From the NCBI RefSeq assembly GCF_000001735.4, contig NC_003071.7, positions 3,899,151-3,963,150 of the forward strand: 64,000 bases of DNA, in the 5' to 3' direction. A model generated the notes under the pieces. The model was not told the DNA's origin. It did no database searches and worked only from the letters and a program-made list of their open reading frames with translations. The DNA comes from Arabidopsis thaliana. Taxonomy: Eukaryota; Streptophyta; Magnoliopsida; Brassicales; Brassicaceae. Positions 1 to 11,288 of this stretch are shown here, piece by piece; position 1 is the stretch's first letter; each line of letters opens with the position of its first letter. A program made the position numbers and the translations under genes.

Positions 1-50
1 AGGATCAGAATCAAGAGATGATTAGTAGAGTCATCACTCAAGAAGCTTAC

Positions 51-590
51 AAGAAGAAAGTCATCCAAAAAAAGCTTGGTGATCCTGGTTCATTCACTCT
101 GACATGCTCTCTAGGATCATTGACATTCAATAGGTGCCTTTGTGATTTGTGAGCATTTGTTAGCCTTATGCCCCACTCTACAACTAAAAGGCTAGGGATC
201 ATGGAATACAAGTTCTGCAACTTAGCCTTACTCTTAGCTGATGGTTCTGTTGCACATGCACATGGTCGAATAGAAAATCTGTCTGTCAAGATTGGAAATG
301 TTGAAATACCTACAGATTTTGTGGTATTGGACATAGATGAAGAGGGAAAGGATCCCCTGATCCTAGGCAGACCATTCTTAGCTTCAGCTGGAGCAGTCAT
401 AGATGTTAGGAATGGAAAGATTGATCTAAGCCTTGAAAAGAGTATCAAGATGAGATTTGACATTAGCAAAGCTTTAGGGAATCAACAAAAGGAGGTCAGA
501 ATTTTGGGATTCAGAACATGGATGTTGATGAAGAAACAGAAGCTGGAACCCCACCAAGAGTTAGCTATACTTCTCAACTCAGCAAGTTGA
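51..590 (+). pseudogene. Athila-like gag-pol protease domain, broken
   Basis: Retroviral-type aspartic protease domain of an Athila-like polyprotein. The family signature [19 protein letters not shown] is clear at about 359-416, preceded by the strand motif [12 protein letters not shown]. The catalytic triplet, normally D-L-G-A-S, reads D-L-stop-A-F here: a TGA at 149-151 replaces the glycine codon and the serine has become phenylalanine. Reading is otherwise open from about 51 to 590. The element B homologue (50139-50555) keeps D-L-G-A-S. This copy cannot make an active enzyme. Confidence 0.85.
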
Positions 591-670
591 AGAGAACTTT
601 TGACCACAAGAAGAGAGCAATTGAAAGGTTAGCTTAGACTGAAGATCTTACAGAAGATGACTGGTATGAG

Positions 671-1357
671 ATGAGAAAAATATTTAAATGGCAAAGCAGA
701 GTCATAGAGGGATTATCTTCAAGGGTGATGAAGCTGAAAGATCAACTATGGATGTTTGAAAAAAGAGTTAATAAGTATTCAATGAGTATTGATCCAGAGA
801 ATATGGAAACTGCACTAGCTATCAAAGAGGACGAAGATTTCACAACAGAATGGTTTGCACCAGAAGATTAGAAAGGAGTTCACTTAGAGGAAAGAAGCTT
901 AGAGAGCAAGTTGTTGAGTGAGAAGGAAATTCCTATTCCGATATATTCTCTAGGAGTGCCTAAACTGCCCACCAACCCCTCTGTTGAAGAAGAACACTAG
1001 ATTCTTGATTATGTTGCTGAAGAACTCCTAGAGTTTTGGATTGGATATAAAGCTCAGGAGGATACAATTGGAAAGTTAACTCATAAGATGGAAGAGTTAA
1101 ACAACACCATTCTAGAACTTCAAGAAATGGTTAAAGGCTACACCAGTTTTGAAATTGAGGATTGGTCAAAGGAGCCTGGTTCAGAAGAAGAAGACTACTC
1201 TAATGTTCAGAAAAAAGCTTATTTTGAAGAAAGATCAAATGAGTACTCATCCTTCCATATGTCAAGAGAGGATGCAGAGTATGATTCAGGCACTGAAAAT
1301 TCAACCACTGAAGATGAGGATTTCTTTGTTCCTCTCTTCAACCTTTTTTCAAACTAA
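671..1357 (+). pseudogene. C-terminal tail of Athila-like gag-protease ORF, broken
   Basis: Two open pieces (671-871 and 1088-1357) with stops between them correspond to the region after the protease in element B. The second ends in an acidic segment with the motif SREDAEYDSGTE and then DEDFF, matching SREDAEYDDDISEEEDF at about 51154-51204. The function of this tail is unknown. It lies where pol (RT) would normally begin, so its presence in both copies suggests a family that lacks pol. Codon use and decay match the neighbouring fragment. Confidence 0.6.
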
Positions 1358-1396
1358 GCTCTGTAAGAGTCAAGCTTAGTGACTTAAAACAAGCTC

Positions 1397-1823
1397 GCAA
1401 TTCTCTATCTCTCACAACCCTCTGCTTCACCTCCGCCACTCGAGGCACAACTAAAGCCTGCATTGGTACCACACCTTGTAACCGCTCCAACAACTGTCTC
1501 AGTAGGTCCGCCAAGCCAACCTCTGGAACCTGGGCTCCTCCGGCTGCGGCACCCATCACTCCTGGGCCCTCAGCACCAACAACATGCACACCGGCACCGA
1601 CATCAGCTCCACCAACCCCCACTCCGGCTGCACCAGCTATATCGGCACCAAGACCGTCCCTAGCCCCAGGCTCCACAGACTCAGGCTGCGAACCCACACT
1701 TTGCTCAACTGTGGCACTATGGACATCATTCTCGTCGGTACCCTCGAGGACTCGTCCACTACCGCAATCATGACCACGACTAAGCCCACGTCCACGACCA
1801 CAAACTCCAGCTCCTCTAGCCAT
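1397..1823 (-). pseudogene. Tekay/Del-type chromovirus gag, N-terminal fragment
   Basis: Minus-strand reading frame starting with ATG at 1823. It begins with an RG-rich stretch (MARGAGVCGRGRG), continues through a low-complexity Gly/Ala/Val segment, and then a leucine-rich helix (LADLLRQLLERLQGVV). This order is typical of Brassicaceae Tekay/Del chromovirus gag proteins. It is cut at about 1397, roughly 142 residues in, where it meets the Athila fragment. The rest of gag and all of pol are missing. It lies just inside the LTR at 2076-3080 in the same orientation, as expected for a gag start. Confidence 0.75.
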
Positions 1824-2053
1824 CTGAGCTACCCAAGAACAGAAAGCTAAGAAACTGGAACAAACAAATATATCATAAAAAACTTACCGTGGAATCTCAT
1901 TTCAGGCTCGGAGAGGATGATACTAGGACTTCAACAACACACAATTGACTAAACACTCCATAATCAATCCTCAGTATGCTAACACCCTAGCTCATCCCGC
2001 ATCAATCATCAGGAAAATAATCCATTAATTAATTTTTCTACACATCCTATAAC

Positions 2054-2075
2054 CGTGATCGCTCTGCTACTAAAT
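2054..2075 (-). other. Primer binding site next to Tekay-like LTR
   Basis: Read on the minus strand, the bases directly after the LTR end are AT then TTAGTAGCAGAGCGATCACG. This resembles the initiator-methionine tRNA type primer site (TGGTANCAGAGC) used by Tekay-like elements, with one or two changes. It sits between the LTR end at 2076 and gag at 1823, which is the expected place. Confidence 0.55.
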
Positions 2076-3080
2076 TGAAACAACCCATCCCAATTTTTTT
2101 TACAACCGTTAGCTAGTGATCCCATACTCACTAATCTACCTAGCAGCACTCATCAACAACAATAGCGAATAAACATCGAAAACGATTAAAGCACTTCATT
2201 AATTAACCAACAATTGTCACAATAGAAATCTAAATCTCAAGAACCATAAAACAAGCAACCTAGGTGAAAGTCCTAACCAATTGTCCAGAACTAACAACCT
2301 AGCGATAACATAAAACGCGGCGACGATAACATCACAGCGAGTGCCTAGATCATCCTCTCTATCTTGCCACGATCCACAGTCACACTTTGCCTTTACCTGC
2401 ATCAACAATACAAATGAGATGCGTAAGTATTATCATAAAAACATAGTGAGGCAATCCTCCCATCTACGAGCTATACACACAATCAAATAAAGGTTATAAC
2501 CACAAATAAAACATAACAAACCAGTCATTGAACAGTTCACCCAAAAACACATCACCACACCTACAAATCATCACACAAAACAAGTCATACAAACCAATCG
2601 CTCAGATATGCTCATGGTCACGCACTCACCTTAACAAGTTGATTATAACAATAAGGAGAGACTCTCCATGCGTTTGAAACAGTCCAGAAACGTCTGTTAA
2701 CTATCAAATCCCTTTGGTGAAAAGCTAGCCTTAGACGTCACGAAGCTTCCCACGAAATCTCGTGCCAATCAGAAACCACACAAGAGCACGATCTCAGTTA
2801 CAATCCCGCTGGTCCTAACTCGCGTCTGAGAAAACGTGTCTCGCGAAACTTTGACAACGATTTGATATGTCGAAACTGTTTCCTTCTAAACCCTAACGAT
2901 TCTTGTCCTTCTCCTTCTCTCTCTTTTTCTCCTTTATAGAACGAAAAGTGGCTAGCCAAAGCCCTAATTTTGAGTTTCCTTCTCTTATAGGCACACTCTA
3001 GGGTTTCCATTAAACCAACCGATTAAACTGGACGATTTAAACACAAACTCTAACCGATTTTCCGGTTCACGGGCGTTACA
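2076..3080 (-). repeat. Tekay-like 5' LTR (minus orientation)
   Basis: About 1005 bp with minus-strand ends TGTAACGCCC (at 3080) and GGGTTGTTTCA (at 2076), that is TG...CA. It is followed by a primer site and a gag start. TATAAAGG on the minus strand at about 2932-2939 is a possible promoter. Only one LTR is present, and because the element is truncated at 1397 no target-site duplication can be tested. Confidence 0.7.
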
Positions 3081-3564
3081 ATCATACATGGTATGCTTAT
3101 GACTTTTTCATGTTCTTTGAGCATTTATGAAACATTTCTCTAGTCATTGTATCCAAAAGTTGCTAACTGATTAAAATGAAATATTGCATGCTAACTTACA
3201 AGAAAAACAAAAGATCATATTTTTATTTTTGAGTCAACTGAAATTTGCCTACTTTGCTAATTATCTTTATTACTTATTTCTCAGATGTAAGATGAATGAG
3301 ATAAACATCTTCCAATACGATCTTTTGGAAAATAATAATTAGTTGAAAGCCTTGTCACTTGGCTTTTCTTAACCAAAAAATATCTTAGTTTATTATATCA
3401 ACCTTTTCCCAATTTTAAGAATCACTAACATTTCGAGAAATTTGATATTCCTTAAAATCATCAGCTTTGTCATCTTCATCTCGTTCTTATTCTCATTTAT
3501 ATTTGTATTCTTTTCAAACTTATGCTCACCTTCGACTCCATCTTTACCAATATTTCTATCTTGG
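3081..3564. other. Non-coding AT-rich spacer
   Basis: No recognisable coding sequence, RNA gene or repeat end. The stretch lies between the Tekay-like LTR and the first readable LINE residues. It could be decayed LINE or flanking DNA. Confidence 0.5.
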
Positions 3565-4497
3565 ATATTTTCTGGAATATCAGTCTGATTACCGATCCAG
3601 AAGATGTCACGCTAAAATGTGCTCTGGACTTGGGTGTGTCTAACTAAGGAAGATATCCTTGGTTGGCATTTCACAAAATCTGGAAAATATACAGTTAAAT
3701 CTGGATATCATACGGCGCGGTTAAAGACTTTGGATGATAACTCTTCTTTTATTGGCCTAGACATCAAAGTTTTAAAAGCATACTCATGAAAAGTACAGTG
3801 TCCGCCCAAGTTATGTCACTTTTTGTGGCATATTTTAGCGGGATGTGTACGAGTAACAGACAATCTACGAAAACGCGGTATAAATTGTGAGAAAGGATGT
3901 AGCAGATGTGGTGCTCTAGAAGAAACCATTAACCACACGCTTTTCTTATGCCATCATGCGAGTAAGATTTGGGCACTTTCACAGATACCTACGGTCCCAT
4001 AAAAATTTCCTTATGCATCTATTTATGCATATTTAGATCATTTATTTCGGCACATACATTCGAAATTCGAATAATCTTCATTTCCATGGATAATTTGGTA
4101 TATTTGGAAAGTAAGGAATGAAAAAATCGTTGAACATATGGATAAAGATCCTCTAGAGATCATACACATGGTGGAAAAAGAGTCAGACTCGTGGAAGTCC
4201 GCTCAACTTGAACTTTACAATGAAACTCATGGTTCATTCAATTTGGAAAATCATAATTGATTGCGGCATTTTCTATTAGAAAACAATTATTCAGGATATC
4301 GGTGTTTTGTGAATGGATCTTAGAAAGATAACGACAAGTTTTTCGGCTTAGGATGGTATTGTACATCATCAAATGGAGAGACACCAACCATGGGAGTTGC
4401 CAATTTCAGAAGAAGTCTATCTCCATTACATGGAGAGGTGGAAGCTCTCCTCTGGGCGATGAAGTGTATGCTTGTTGTCGACAACCAAGATGTAATA
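3565..4497 (+). pseudogene. L1-type LINE ORF2, 3' part (zf-RVT and RNase H domains)
   Basis: C-terminal part of a plant L1-type reverse transcriptase protein. Readable order: a linker with GWHFTKSGKYTVKSGYHTA at about 3663-3719, a zf-RVT domain with paired cysteines (CEKGCSRCGALEETINHTLF), a conserved Trp-rich stretch (FPWIIWYIWKVRNEKI), then the start of an RNase H domain ending HGEVEALLWAMKCM at about 4471. Several stops interrupt it (for example after DIKVLKAYS and at about 4319). The RNase H domain stops at about 4497, where a different AT-rich sequence begins, so the 3' end was lost or cut by an insertion. Confidence 0.85.
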
Positions 4498-4947
4498 TCT
4501 TTCAAACTATATATCTATCAAACCATTGAAATGCTATCATTACCTATAATTCCAATCGAATCAAGCTCATTATATTCTAACTATATATCTTTCAAACCAT
4601 TTATATTCACTGTCCTGTGATGACGCTTATTTGAAATGTAGTTACCAAAACAATCAAATCCGTATCTACTATGTTTGGAAGTTACATTCAAGATATGCTA
4701 GTATCTACTTAACATATTCAATCGACTTCAATATAATGATATTGATCAAGCCGCATATCCAGTTTCATATATTTGCAGAGAATATTCACAGATTGATTCG
4801 AAAAAGATTACGCCTACTCTATAATCTAAAATCCTATACAATCTCACAACACTATAAATATACTCTATATTGCATACCATTTCTACACATTGCAGTCTAT
4901 CAAGAAATCTTTCCATTTTAAAATAAGAAACTTTGCTTACCTTTCAA
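4498..4947 (+). promoter_or_regulatory. Upstream region with TATA box of RPA1-like gene
   Basis: AT-rich region before the ATG at 4948. A good TATA box (TATAAATA, 4853-4860) lies 87-95 bases upstream of the ATG, leaving a plausible short 5' leader. Two imperfect direct repeats of AACTATATATCTNTCAAACC occur near 4506 and 4579. The junction with the LINE reads A then TCTTTCAAAC at 4497-4499, compatible with a Helitron 5' end (A before TC) but not proof of one. Confidence 0.5.
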
Positions 4948-7104
4948 ATGGCTGCCTCTTTTGCTTTCCTGAGAGATGTTCGACCATACAAGAACTCATG
5001 GCGTGTCCAAGTGAAGGTGCTTCACTCTTGGCGTCAATACACTAGCATGACTGGTGAAACACTCGAGTTAGAGTTGGCAGACTCACAAGTAAGTTAAATA
5101 TACATTTTTGAGGCATTTGAATGCTACCAAATATGCACTATGTTATTTTCATGTGCTAATTATATGTTTTCTGTTTATACTAGGGTGTCAAGATTCATGC
5201 ATCAGTTAAGAAGGACTTGGTTAGCAAGTATGTGAACTTGAGATTCTGGAGGCTAACAACAAACCTACCACAAAGCTTGACTTCGAATTAAGGGACGACA
5301 CGTAAGTCTATGTACCTATGTTTTAAATCCTCAAGAATGTAATTTGGTAGGCAATATCTCTGATATATTGTTTGGTTTAGTGCTGAGCGAATGTCCTGTA
5401 CTTTATGGGGAGCATTTGCTCAGAGTGTTTTTAGTACATGTGAATCTGCTGATGGTCAAATGGTTATTTGTGTTCTGAGATTTGCAAAGATTAAGTCTTA
5501 CAAAGGTACATGTCTACTCTTAACTTTCTTGATTCTACTCATTGATTATAACATTTATTATAATAACTAAAATTAAATTTATAATGTATGTAGGAGTTAG
5601 AACTTTGTAAAACTCTTTTGATGCATCTCAAGTCCAGATCAACCCGGATTTCCCTGAAGTTCAAGCTTTTGTTTCTCGGTCTGTTTTCTTTAAAATTTGT
5701 TTATTTGATAATGGAATGTTGTTCTGATTCCGTTTATATGATGTGATTGAATAGCTTACCAGCTGATGGTCTTTCTCTCACTTTCCGTGAGAGTGTTCCA
5801 AAGTTTCAAATGGTTACTGTGAAACAGGATGATGACTGTTCGTAGTATCAGAGGAAGTCAATCCGTGATCTGCTTCATTCTATGGAGGTTTGACTTCTTA
5901 ATTTACATGTACTATAAATTTGAGTTATCATATACAGATTTATATAAATTTTTCATTTCAGATTGGAAAGGTTAGGGTTGTCTGCACCATCTATGCTCTT
6001 GACTTGGATTGGTCATGGTATTACTTTAGTTGTCGTAATTGCAACAAAAAAGTGACTCACATTCATGCTGGTGTTAACATAACTTTATTGAAGTCATCAA
6101 AACACAACTTCATTCTGCAAGAATGCAGTCACTAATGTGCAAGCCAAGTAAGTATACCTCACAGTTTATAACAAGTTCTAACTCAACTAGCAAATGCACA
6201 CATTAATTGACCCTGATATAATTTAAGGTACATGCTTTATGTGAAAGTCATGGATGGCAGTGGTGAAACCAAATGCCTCCTGTCTCCTGTTTGATACCAT
6301 CTGTGCAGACATGGTTCGTGAATCATGTACATCCATGTTAGGTGGCTCTTTTAATGAGGTATACTTACAATCGAAATAGTTATCTTCTTATGTTTGTGGA
6401 ATCTAATATGTTGCAAGAGTATATAAACTGGCTAACTGACAATTTGTGGTCTTACTATTTAGATTGAGGATCCAAATGATATCCCTGACGGTTGAAGAAA
6501 TTTGGTTGGGAAGACTTTTCTATTTCTGGTCTCTGTTGAGAAAGAAAACATATGGGATGGTAAGGATTCTTTTAAGGTCACAAGGCTATTGTCTACCGAT
6601 GGTCTCTGTGGTGATGAGGTCCTCGAAGACTCAGACCACTCTGTCAATCCTTCATCCATTGGTTCTAGGGACCATGTATGATTCTACACATGTTATCCTT
6701 AACAAATCAGGTGTAAACGAAACTTTATCAATGAAACTTTTCTAAACTATGTTTTCGTGTTTACAGTGTCTTATGTTAACTTCGAGCCAAGAGACTTCAG
6801 ACTGAGTTACTCCATCATCTTAGCGTGTTTATGCTACAAAGTTGACAAACTCGGAACAATCATCCAGTTCCAAAAAGCTTTGTGTTCAGCCGTTGGATTT
6901 GGAGAAATCTGAACCTGAGTTTAATGATGAACTCGCTATTAAGGAGGTAAAGAATGCAGAGATAACTGAGATGGTTGAAGGTGCTGGAATTACAGATAAA
7001 GGGAAGGGTGTGATAAGCAAGTTTTTTAGGCCTACTTATGTTAAACGTGTGTGAGGTTCAGTTCAATTCCCCTACAAAAACTAACATGTCGATGCAGCTA
7101 TAGG

Positions 7105-7109
7105 GGGTG
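7105..7109. repeat. Left target-site duplication GGGTG of solo LTR
   Basis: GGGTG directly left of the solo LTR, repeated at 8640-8644 on its right. Five bases is the size expected for Ty3/gypsy insertion. Confidence 0.6.
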
Positions 7110-8639
7110 TCAATCCAGTCCACTGTTATTGCTAGCAATCAAGACGTGTACAGAAGCAACTAAGTCAAGCCAGATTATAATGATAGTGGGTTTCTAGTAA
7201 CAATCCTAGGTCAGGATTCAAACAAGTAAAAATGAGAACTTAAGAGCCCTACTCGATCATTGGGTTGAGTAGAACCAACAGGCAGAACTAAAATGCAATC
7301 AACACGGGATACAAATAACAGGTAGATAAAAGTGCAATCAACAGGGGATACAAATAAATCTAATAGAAGTCCTAAGGATGGATTCATTGATAAGGGCAAC
7401 TCTAGGATTCATCAGATGGCTAATAGGCGAAAGGTAGATACCATTGACGATAGATTCAAAAACCGGGTCAATCCACTATCGTGACAGAGACCCCCATAAC
7501 TCTACCACTTCCTAATCTCAACTGTCGTTGATGAAACATAGCAGAGTAGAGTTTAAGAAACAATCTACCAAAGCCAATAAGCAGACAAGCCAATGTCTTG
7601 GTCGAGTATACATATCTTTGGAATTCGTAGATCAGACATCCATTTGAATGTCTTTTGGACGTTGGACGTCTATGATCGAATCTCCACATTAGCCAGCGAA
7701 AACTGCATAGGGGCCAAGCGAATCCAGAAGGGTTCTAACCTAATCTCTAACCACCTAACTAACCTAGAGATTACCCTAATCTAATCCATCCTCAAGAACC
7801 CTAATCACTACTCAAGCAACATTCTCAAGAACACAAACCCAGAAATTACTAAAATCATACCAAAATGTAGATCTAAACAAGCTAAACAACTCTACTCAAA
7901 GAAATAAATGCAGAAACGAAATAAATTAAGAGTAATTAAGGTTTTAAGATTCATAAACACAAAGAAAAACTAAAGGATAAAAGATGGATCCTTTGGACAA
8001 ACCCCTAAGTGATCTATTTATAGTAAAATGTTGAAACCCTAGATTCACTAGAAGACAAGAGACTTGAGCCGGTTTGGGCGAATACTCGATCTTGGGGATC
8101 GAGTAAAGAGGGTGCTGCAAAGTCTGCGCCTTTGTGTCTATGCTCCAAGTGATCAATTGGTTGAGTAGATGCTTCTTCCTCTCCTATATGTATGCTCAGA
8201 TGTCTGGTTGAGTGGGGAATGAGGAGGATCCGAAGACGTTTTTATAGCTCAACATGTTTTGTAGAGTTGGTCACCCTTGGTCGAGTAAATGGATCGAGTA
8301 GGAGGGGCGAGTAGATCAATCTGCTGCTTCATCTGAGGCTGCCTTGATCGAGTAAGAGGGTCGAGTAAACTGCAGCCTCCTCTGTTGCATCCTAGATCGA
8401 GTAAAGAGGTCGAGTAGAATGATACCTCTTCTGTAGCTGCCTAGATCGAGTGAAGTCCTTTTCAGCTCCTTCTGCACCTGAAAACACACCAAAACATGCA
8501 ATGCGAATGGAGGATGATCCTAGATGCCTAAGTATGCAAAATAAGCTAAAATTGTGCAAAATGATATGCTACAATGAGCAAATGCACAGCTGAATGATGA
8601 TAAACATACACCTAAAATGAGTAAAATACAGTGTTATCA
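7110..8639 (-). mobile_element. Solo Athila-type LTR inserted in the RPA1-like gene
   Basis: About 1.53 kb. Its minus-strand start, TGATAACACTG (from 8639), resembles the Athila LTR starts seen elsewhere in the window (TGATATGTC, TGATATAACC). It also shares their layout, including a GTTTTCAGGT stretch and many (G)ATCGAGTA motifs (about 8080-8455). No coding region is inside. GGGTG flanks it at 7105-7109 and 8640-8644. With that duplication the LTR ends in GGATTGA. If the end is the canonical CA two bases further out, the duplication has one mismatch. RPA1-like coding on both sides shows this is an insertion. Confidence 0.7.
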
Positions 8640-8644
8640 GGGTG
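8640..8644. repeat. Right target-site duplication GGGTG of solo LTR
   Basis: GGGTG directly right of the solo LTR, paired with 7105-7109. RPA1-like coding resumes just after it. Confidence 0.6.
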
Positions 8645-8733
8645 TGAAATGACACGAGACACCTCAGGTGGTAGTCAAGAAGGCTCCAAATAAGGTGGTT
8701 ACTAAGCCTATACATGTTTTCAAGTTGTCTTGA

Positions 8734-9438
8734 TCCATGACTCATGTTTTTGTTGGTTTTAGAAGTTATTGCTTTGGTTTTGGTTTCCAAACAATTGTTT
8801 AAGTTTATTACTTTTTGTTCTAAGATGGATTTGTTTCTTTATACGTTGATATTAATATGTTTCTGTTTACTTTTCTTGGTTTTGATTATTATCTAATTTA
8901 TAAGGTTATGCCTATAATCAAGCTAATGTTAGTAACCATTAGCTAATGAAGGTTATGCCTATAATTAAACTAATGTATATAAAAGTTTTAACTTATGCAT
9001 GATTAATCAATCTTATAGTAAATTAAGTATGAATATTCATGGAAAGAGGATATTTACCTTATGCTCATAGTGAACTTCAAATATTTGAATTCCTGAAAAC
9101 AAATGTAAATAGTTAGTATACACGCAGTAATAATTTGTATAGTTTTTACAAAATAATGATTGTAATCTGAAGTCGAAAGATATGTAATATATGCAATCAT
9201 TAGCACAAAGAAAGTTTCTATTTTTTGATTGGATCAAGGATCGGTTATTCATAATCTCGATATTATCATTTTATTTACAGTGTTTATATTATATGGAATT
9301 AGGAAATATACATAACTCAATCGTTCCGACTTTCCTATCCTTTCACTGTCTATATATATGAGATACCTTTGGTTAAAAAATAAAACTCTCTCCTCTCTTT
9401 AGTTTCTCTGTAACCAGTTTTCTAAAAAACTAAACCTA
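8734..9438 (+). promoter_or_regulatory. Spacer and promoter of OB-fold copy 1
   Basis: Non-coding. TATATATA at 9351-9358 lies about 85 bases before the ATG at 9439. The block AATCGTTCCGACTTTCC (from 9319) recurs before copy 3 as AATCGTTACAACTTTCC (from 13097), and both are preceded by a shared GCAATCATTAGCA...TTTTTTGATTGG stretch. The duplication that produced the tandem genes therefore included the promoter. Confidence 0.6.
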
Positions 9439-10711
9439 ATGGGTACCATTGACTATATCCGTGATTTTAATCTCGAGAGGACCAACTGGGTCCTCTACTT
9501 GAAGATCTTAAGCCTCTGAAACCATCAGGCTGTCAACAATGGTGAACCGACAACCATGATTCTCTGTGATGAGAATGTGAGTTCATAATTCAACTACTTG
9601 TGAAGTTTTCATTTTTTTTGTTTCTGAATCCTGTTCATAATCTAAAGTATGTTTGTTTATGCTGTTCAGGGATGCATAATTGATGCTAGAGTACCTTCTC
9701 GAAATTATTTGTATAATTTTAGATCTACCCTACGTGAGGGAACGTAGTATTACATGGCAGACTTCCTTCTGAAGAGAGCAACTTCAACAACAAAGTATTC
9801 ATCATCTATTTATGAGATCGAGTTTATTTGGCCAACCACAATGTGGCCTGTAAGTCCTAGGTCGACTCAGATTTCTCTACAAGTCATCCATTCTGATGAG
9901 GTCGAATATGAACTTGACACTTATGTTAATGGTAAACTAAGTTTTTCATAGTAATGTTCTTATAGTTACAGTTATTGCATAAAGAAAATTTACAGACTCT
10001 GACTTAACTATTTTGATTGTAAGATGCTATTGGAATTATATCGAGTGTTTCTACTGTTGCGAGGTTTCCCTGCGTCTATCGTGAAGGGGAAACTGATTAT
10101 GAAGCCAGATATGTGAAGTTTACCATCAGAGACAATCTGTAAGTTACATTACCTGTGTAATTTTGAGACATGTAGATTTGTAAGGAACAGAATTGTTTGA
10201 TGATTGGTTTCTTTAGATTGTTGTTTGTTGTAGTAATAGGATCACCACATGTGTAGCTAAAGGGATCCTGTGAGTCATTTTTGATCAAGTTTTATCGACG
10301 GGTTGGTTTGGTCACTTATAACTTTGAGCCAATTGTTGTTGTGGTCCGGTTCTGGAGAGTTCATGATTTCAAAGGTTAGTTAAAATCCATCTATAAGTAG
10401 GCGCTTTCATAGATTCATTGTTATCAAACCAAAATTTCAAGTATATATCAATACTGATTTTGAAGTCTCTTATAGGATCCAATGCTTTATTCAGTGAGGA
10501 TGGATGTTCTAGGGTATTCATTGATCTTGCATTTCCAGACTATGATCTTCAGACTTACATGTATGTGAAATCGAGTAGTTTATATTTACTATAAAAAAAA
10601 GTAAACCTATACTTTATCCAAGTAAATTGAGTTTGATTGTTTTCTTACAGTGGTTGGAATGCCTATGAAGATGACGAACAGCTTGATGGGAAGATTGACT
10701 ATGTAATTTAA
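9439..10711 (+). pseudogene. RPA-like OB-fold (DUF223-type) gene, tandem copy 1
   Basis: First of three tandem paralogues with the same exon layout. It starts MGTIDYIRDFNLERTNW. Exon 1 is 9439-9576 (donor GTGAGT), exon 2 9670-9931, exon 3 10024-10138, then two or three short exons to TAA at 10709-10711. Motifs include YYMADFLLKRAT, YEIEFIWPTTMWPV, and GIISSVSTVARFP, which opens the second OB fold. It ends DGKIDYVI. The layout fits RPA1/DUF223 OB folds that bind single-stranded DNA. In-frame stops replace tryptophans (TGA in exon 1; TAG at about 9746 where copy 3 has TGG), so it is dead. Splice signals are largely kept, pointing to fairly recent decay. Confidence 0.75.
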
Positions 10712-11288
10712 AACTAAAGCAGTGTTCTTATTTCTGTTCTTGTCAGAACTAATGGATTGTTGTTCTGCTTTGTTTTCCTATGATTCTTTTAGTTATGTTG
10801 TGGTTCCTTGGATATTTCTTAAACTTAAGTCTCTATTTGAACTTCTTATTTTGTTGATCTACTATTAATATATGCTTATTTGATTAGTTTTATCATAGTC
10901 ACTAACAGGAATTTTAACCATTTTAGAAAAACTAGATTAGTAACTTGCAAAATAAAATAGGACAATTTATAAAACTCAAATCGATTTAAACCAAATGTTG
11001 TATACTTATATCATAAAAAGATGGATGTGATATAACAGAGTTATTCATGGTGAAAGCTGAATTTAAAACACAAGCCAATGCAATGGTTCTTGAAAACATA
11101 TAAAGAATCTGACTGTTTTCAAAACTGTAATCATTTATTTTGGATATTCAAAAAATCTCTTAAAAATTTAATTACATGTAAGACAAATTGGAAGGCATAA
11201 GTTATATGACATATTAAAGTGCTCTTCTTATCCCATTCATCTTCCACACAAGAACGAAAAATTTTAGAAATATAAACACTTTTCTGAA
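10712..11288. other. Intergenic spacer between OB-fold copies 1 and 2
   Basis: AT-rich, no coding or repeat signal seen. TATAAAC at 11271 lies too close to the next ATG (11289) to be an ordinary TATA box for it. Confidence 0.4.

Larger units (their letters stand above)
1..1396 (+). mobile_element. Athila-type Ty3/gypsy fragment (gag-protease region)
   Basis: Internal piece of an Athila-like LTR retrotransposon that enters from the left window edge. It holds a decayed aspartic protease region followed by an acidic tail. The same order and peptides recur at 50139-51239 in element B (for example the tail motif SREDAEYD), so both belong to one family. The match continues to the shared string AAACAAGCTC ending at 1396, where an unrelated minus-strand Tekay-like piece begins. 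No reverse transcriptase is visible. No LTR of this copy lies in the window. Confidence 0.8.
4948..8733 (+). pseudogene. RPA1-like (replication protein A 70 kDa) OB-fold gene, interrupted
   Basis: Multi-exon relative of the large subunit of replication protein A, which binds single-stranded DNA. Exon 1 (4948-5088, donor GTAAGT) encodes an OB-fold start with motifs WRVQVKVLHSW and TGETLELELADSQ. The next exon starts at 5184 (IHASVKKDLVSKYVN) and is frame-shifted. A DBD-C-like segment at about 5960-6290 carries CRNCNKK (Cys codons 6031 and 6040) and a second pair reading C-K-N-A, so one zinc-ligand cysteine is lost. Stops occur in several exons. The last part (6842-7054) encodes an acidic linker. 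The C-terminus resumes after a solo LTR insertion (7110-8639) as QVVVKKAPNK to a stop at 8731-8733. Its place upstream of OB-fold genes and a Helitron Rep gene suggests Helitron origin (inference). Confidence 0.8.

Noticed and set aside
1463-1850. Plus-strand open frames over the Tekay-like gag (Ser/Thr/His/Pro-rich)
   Set aside because: They are antisense shadows of the GC-rich Gly/Ala/Val stretch of gag on the minus strand.
4498-4510. Definite Helitron 5' terminus at 4498
   Set aside because: The A/TC context fits, but only one short string supports it and no 3' partner is present. Kept only as a possibility in the RPA/Helitron finding.
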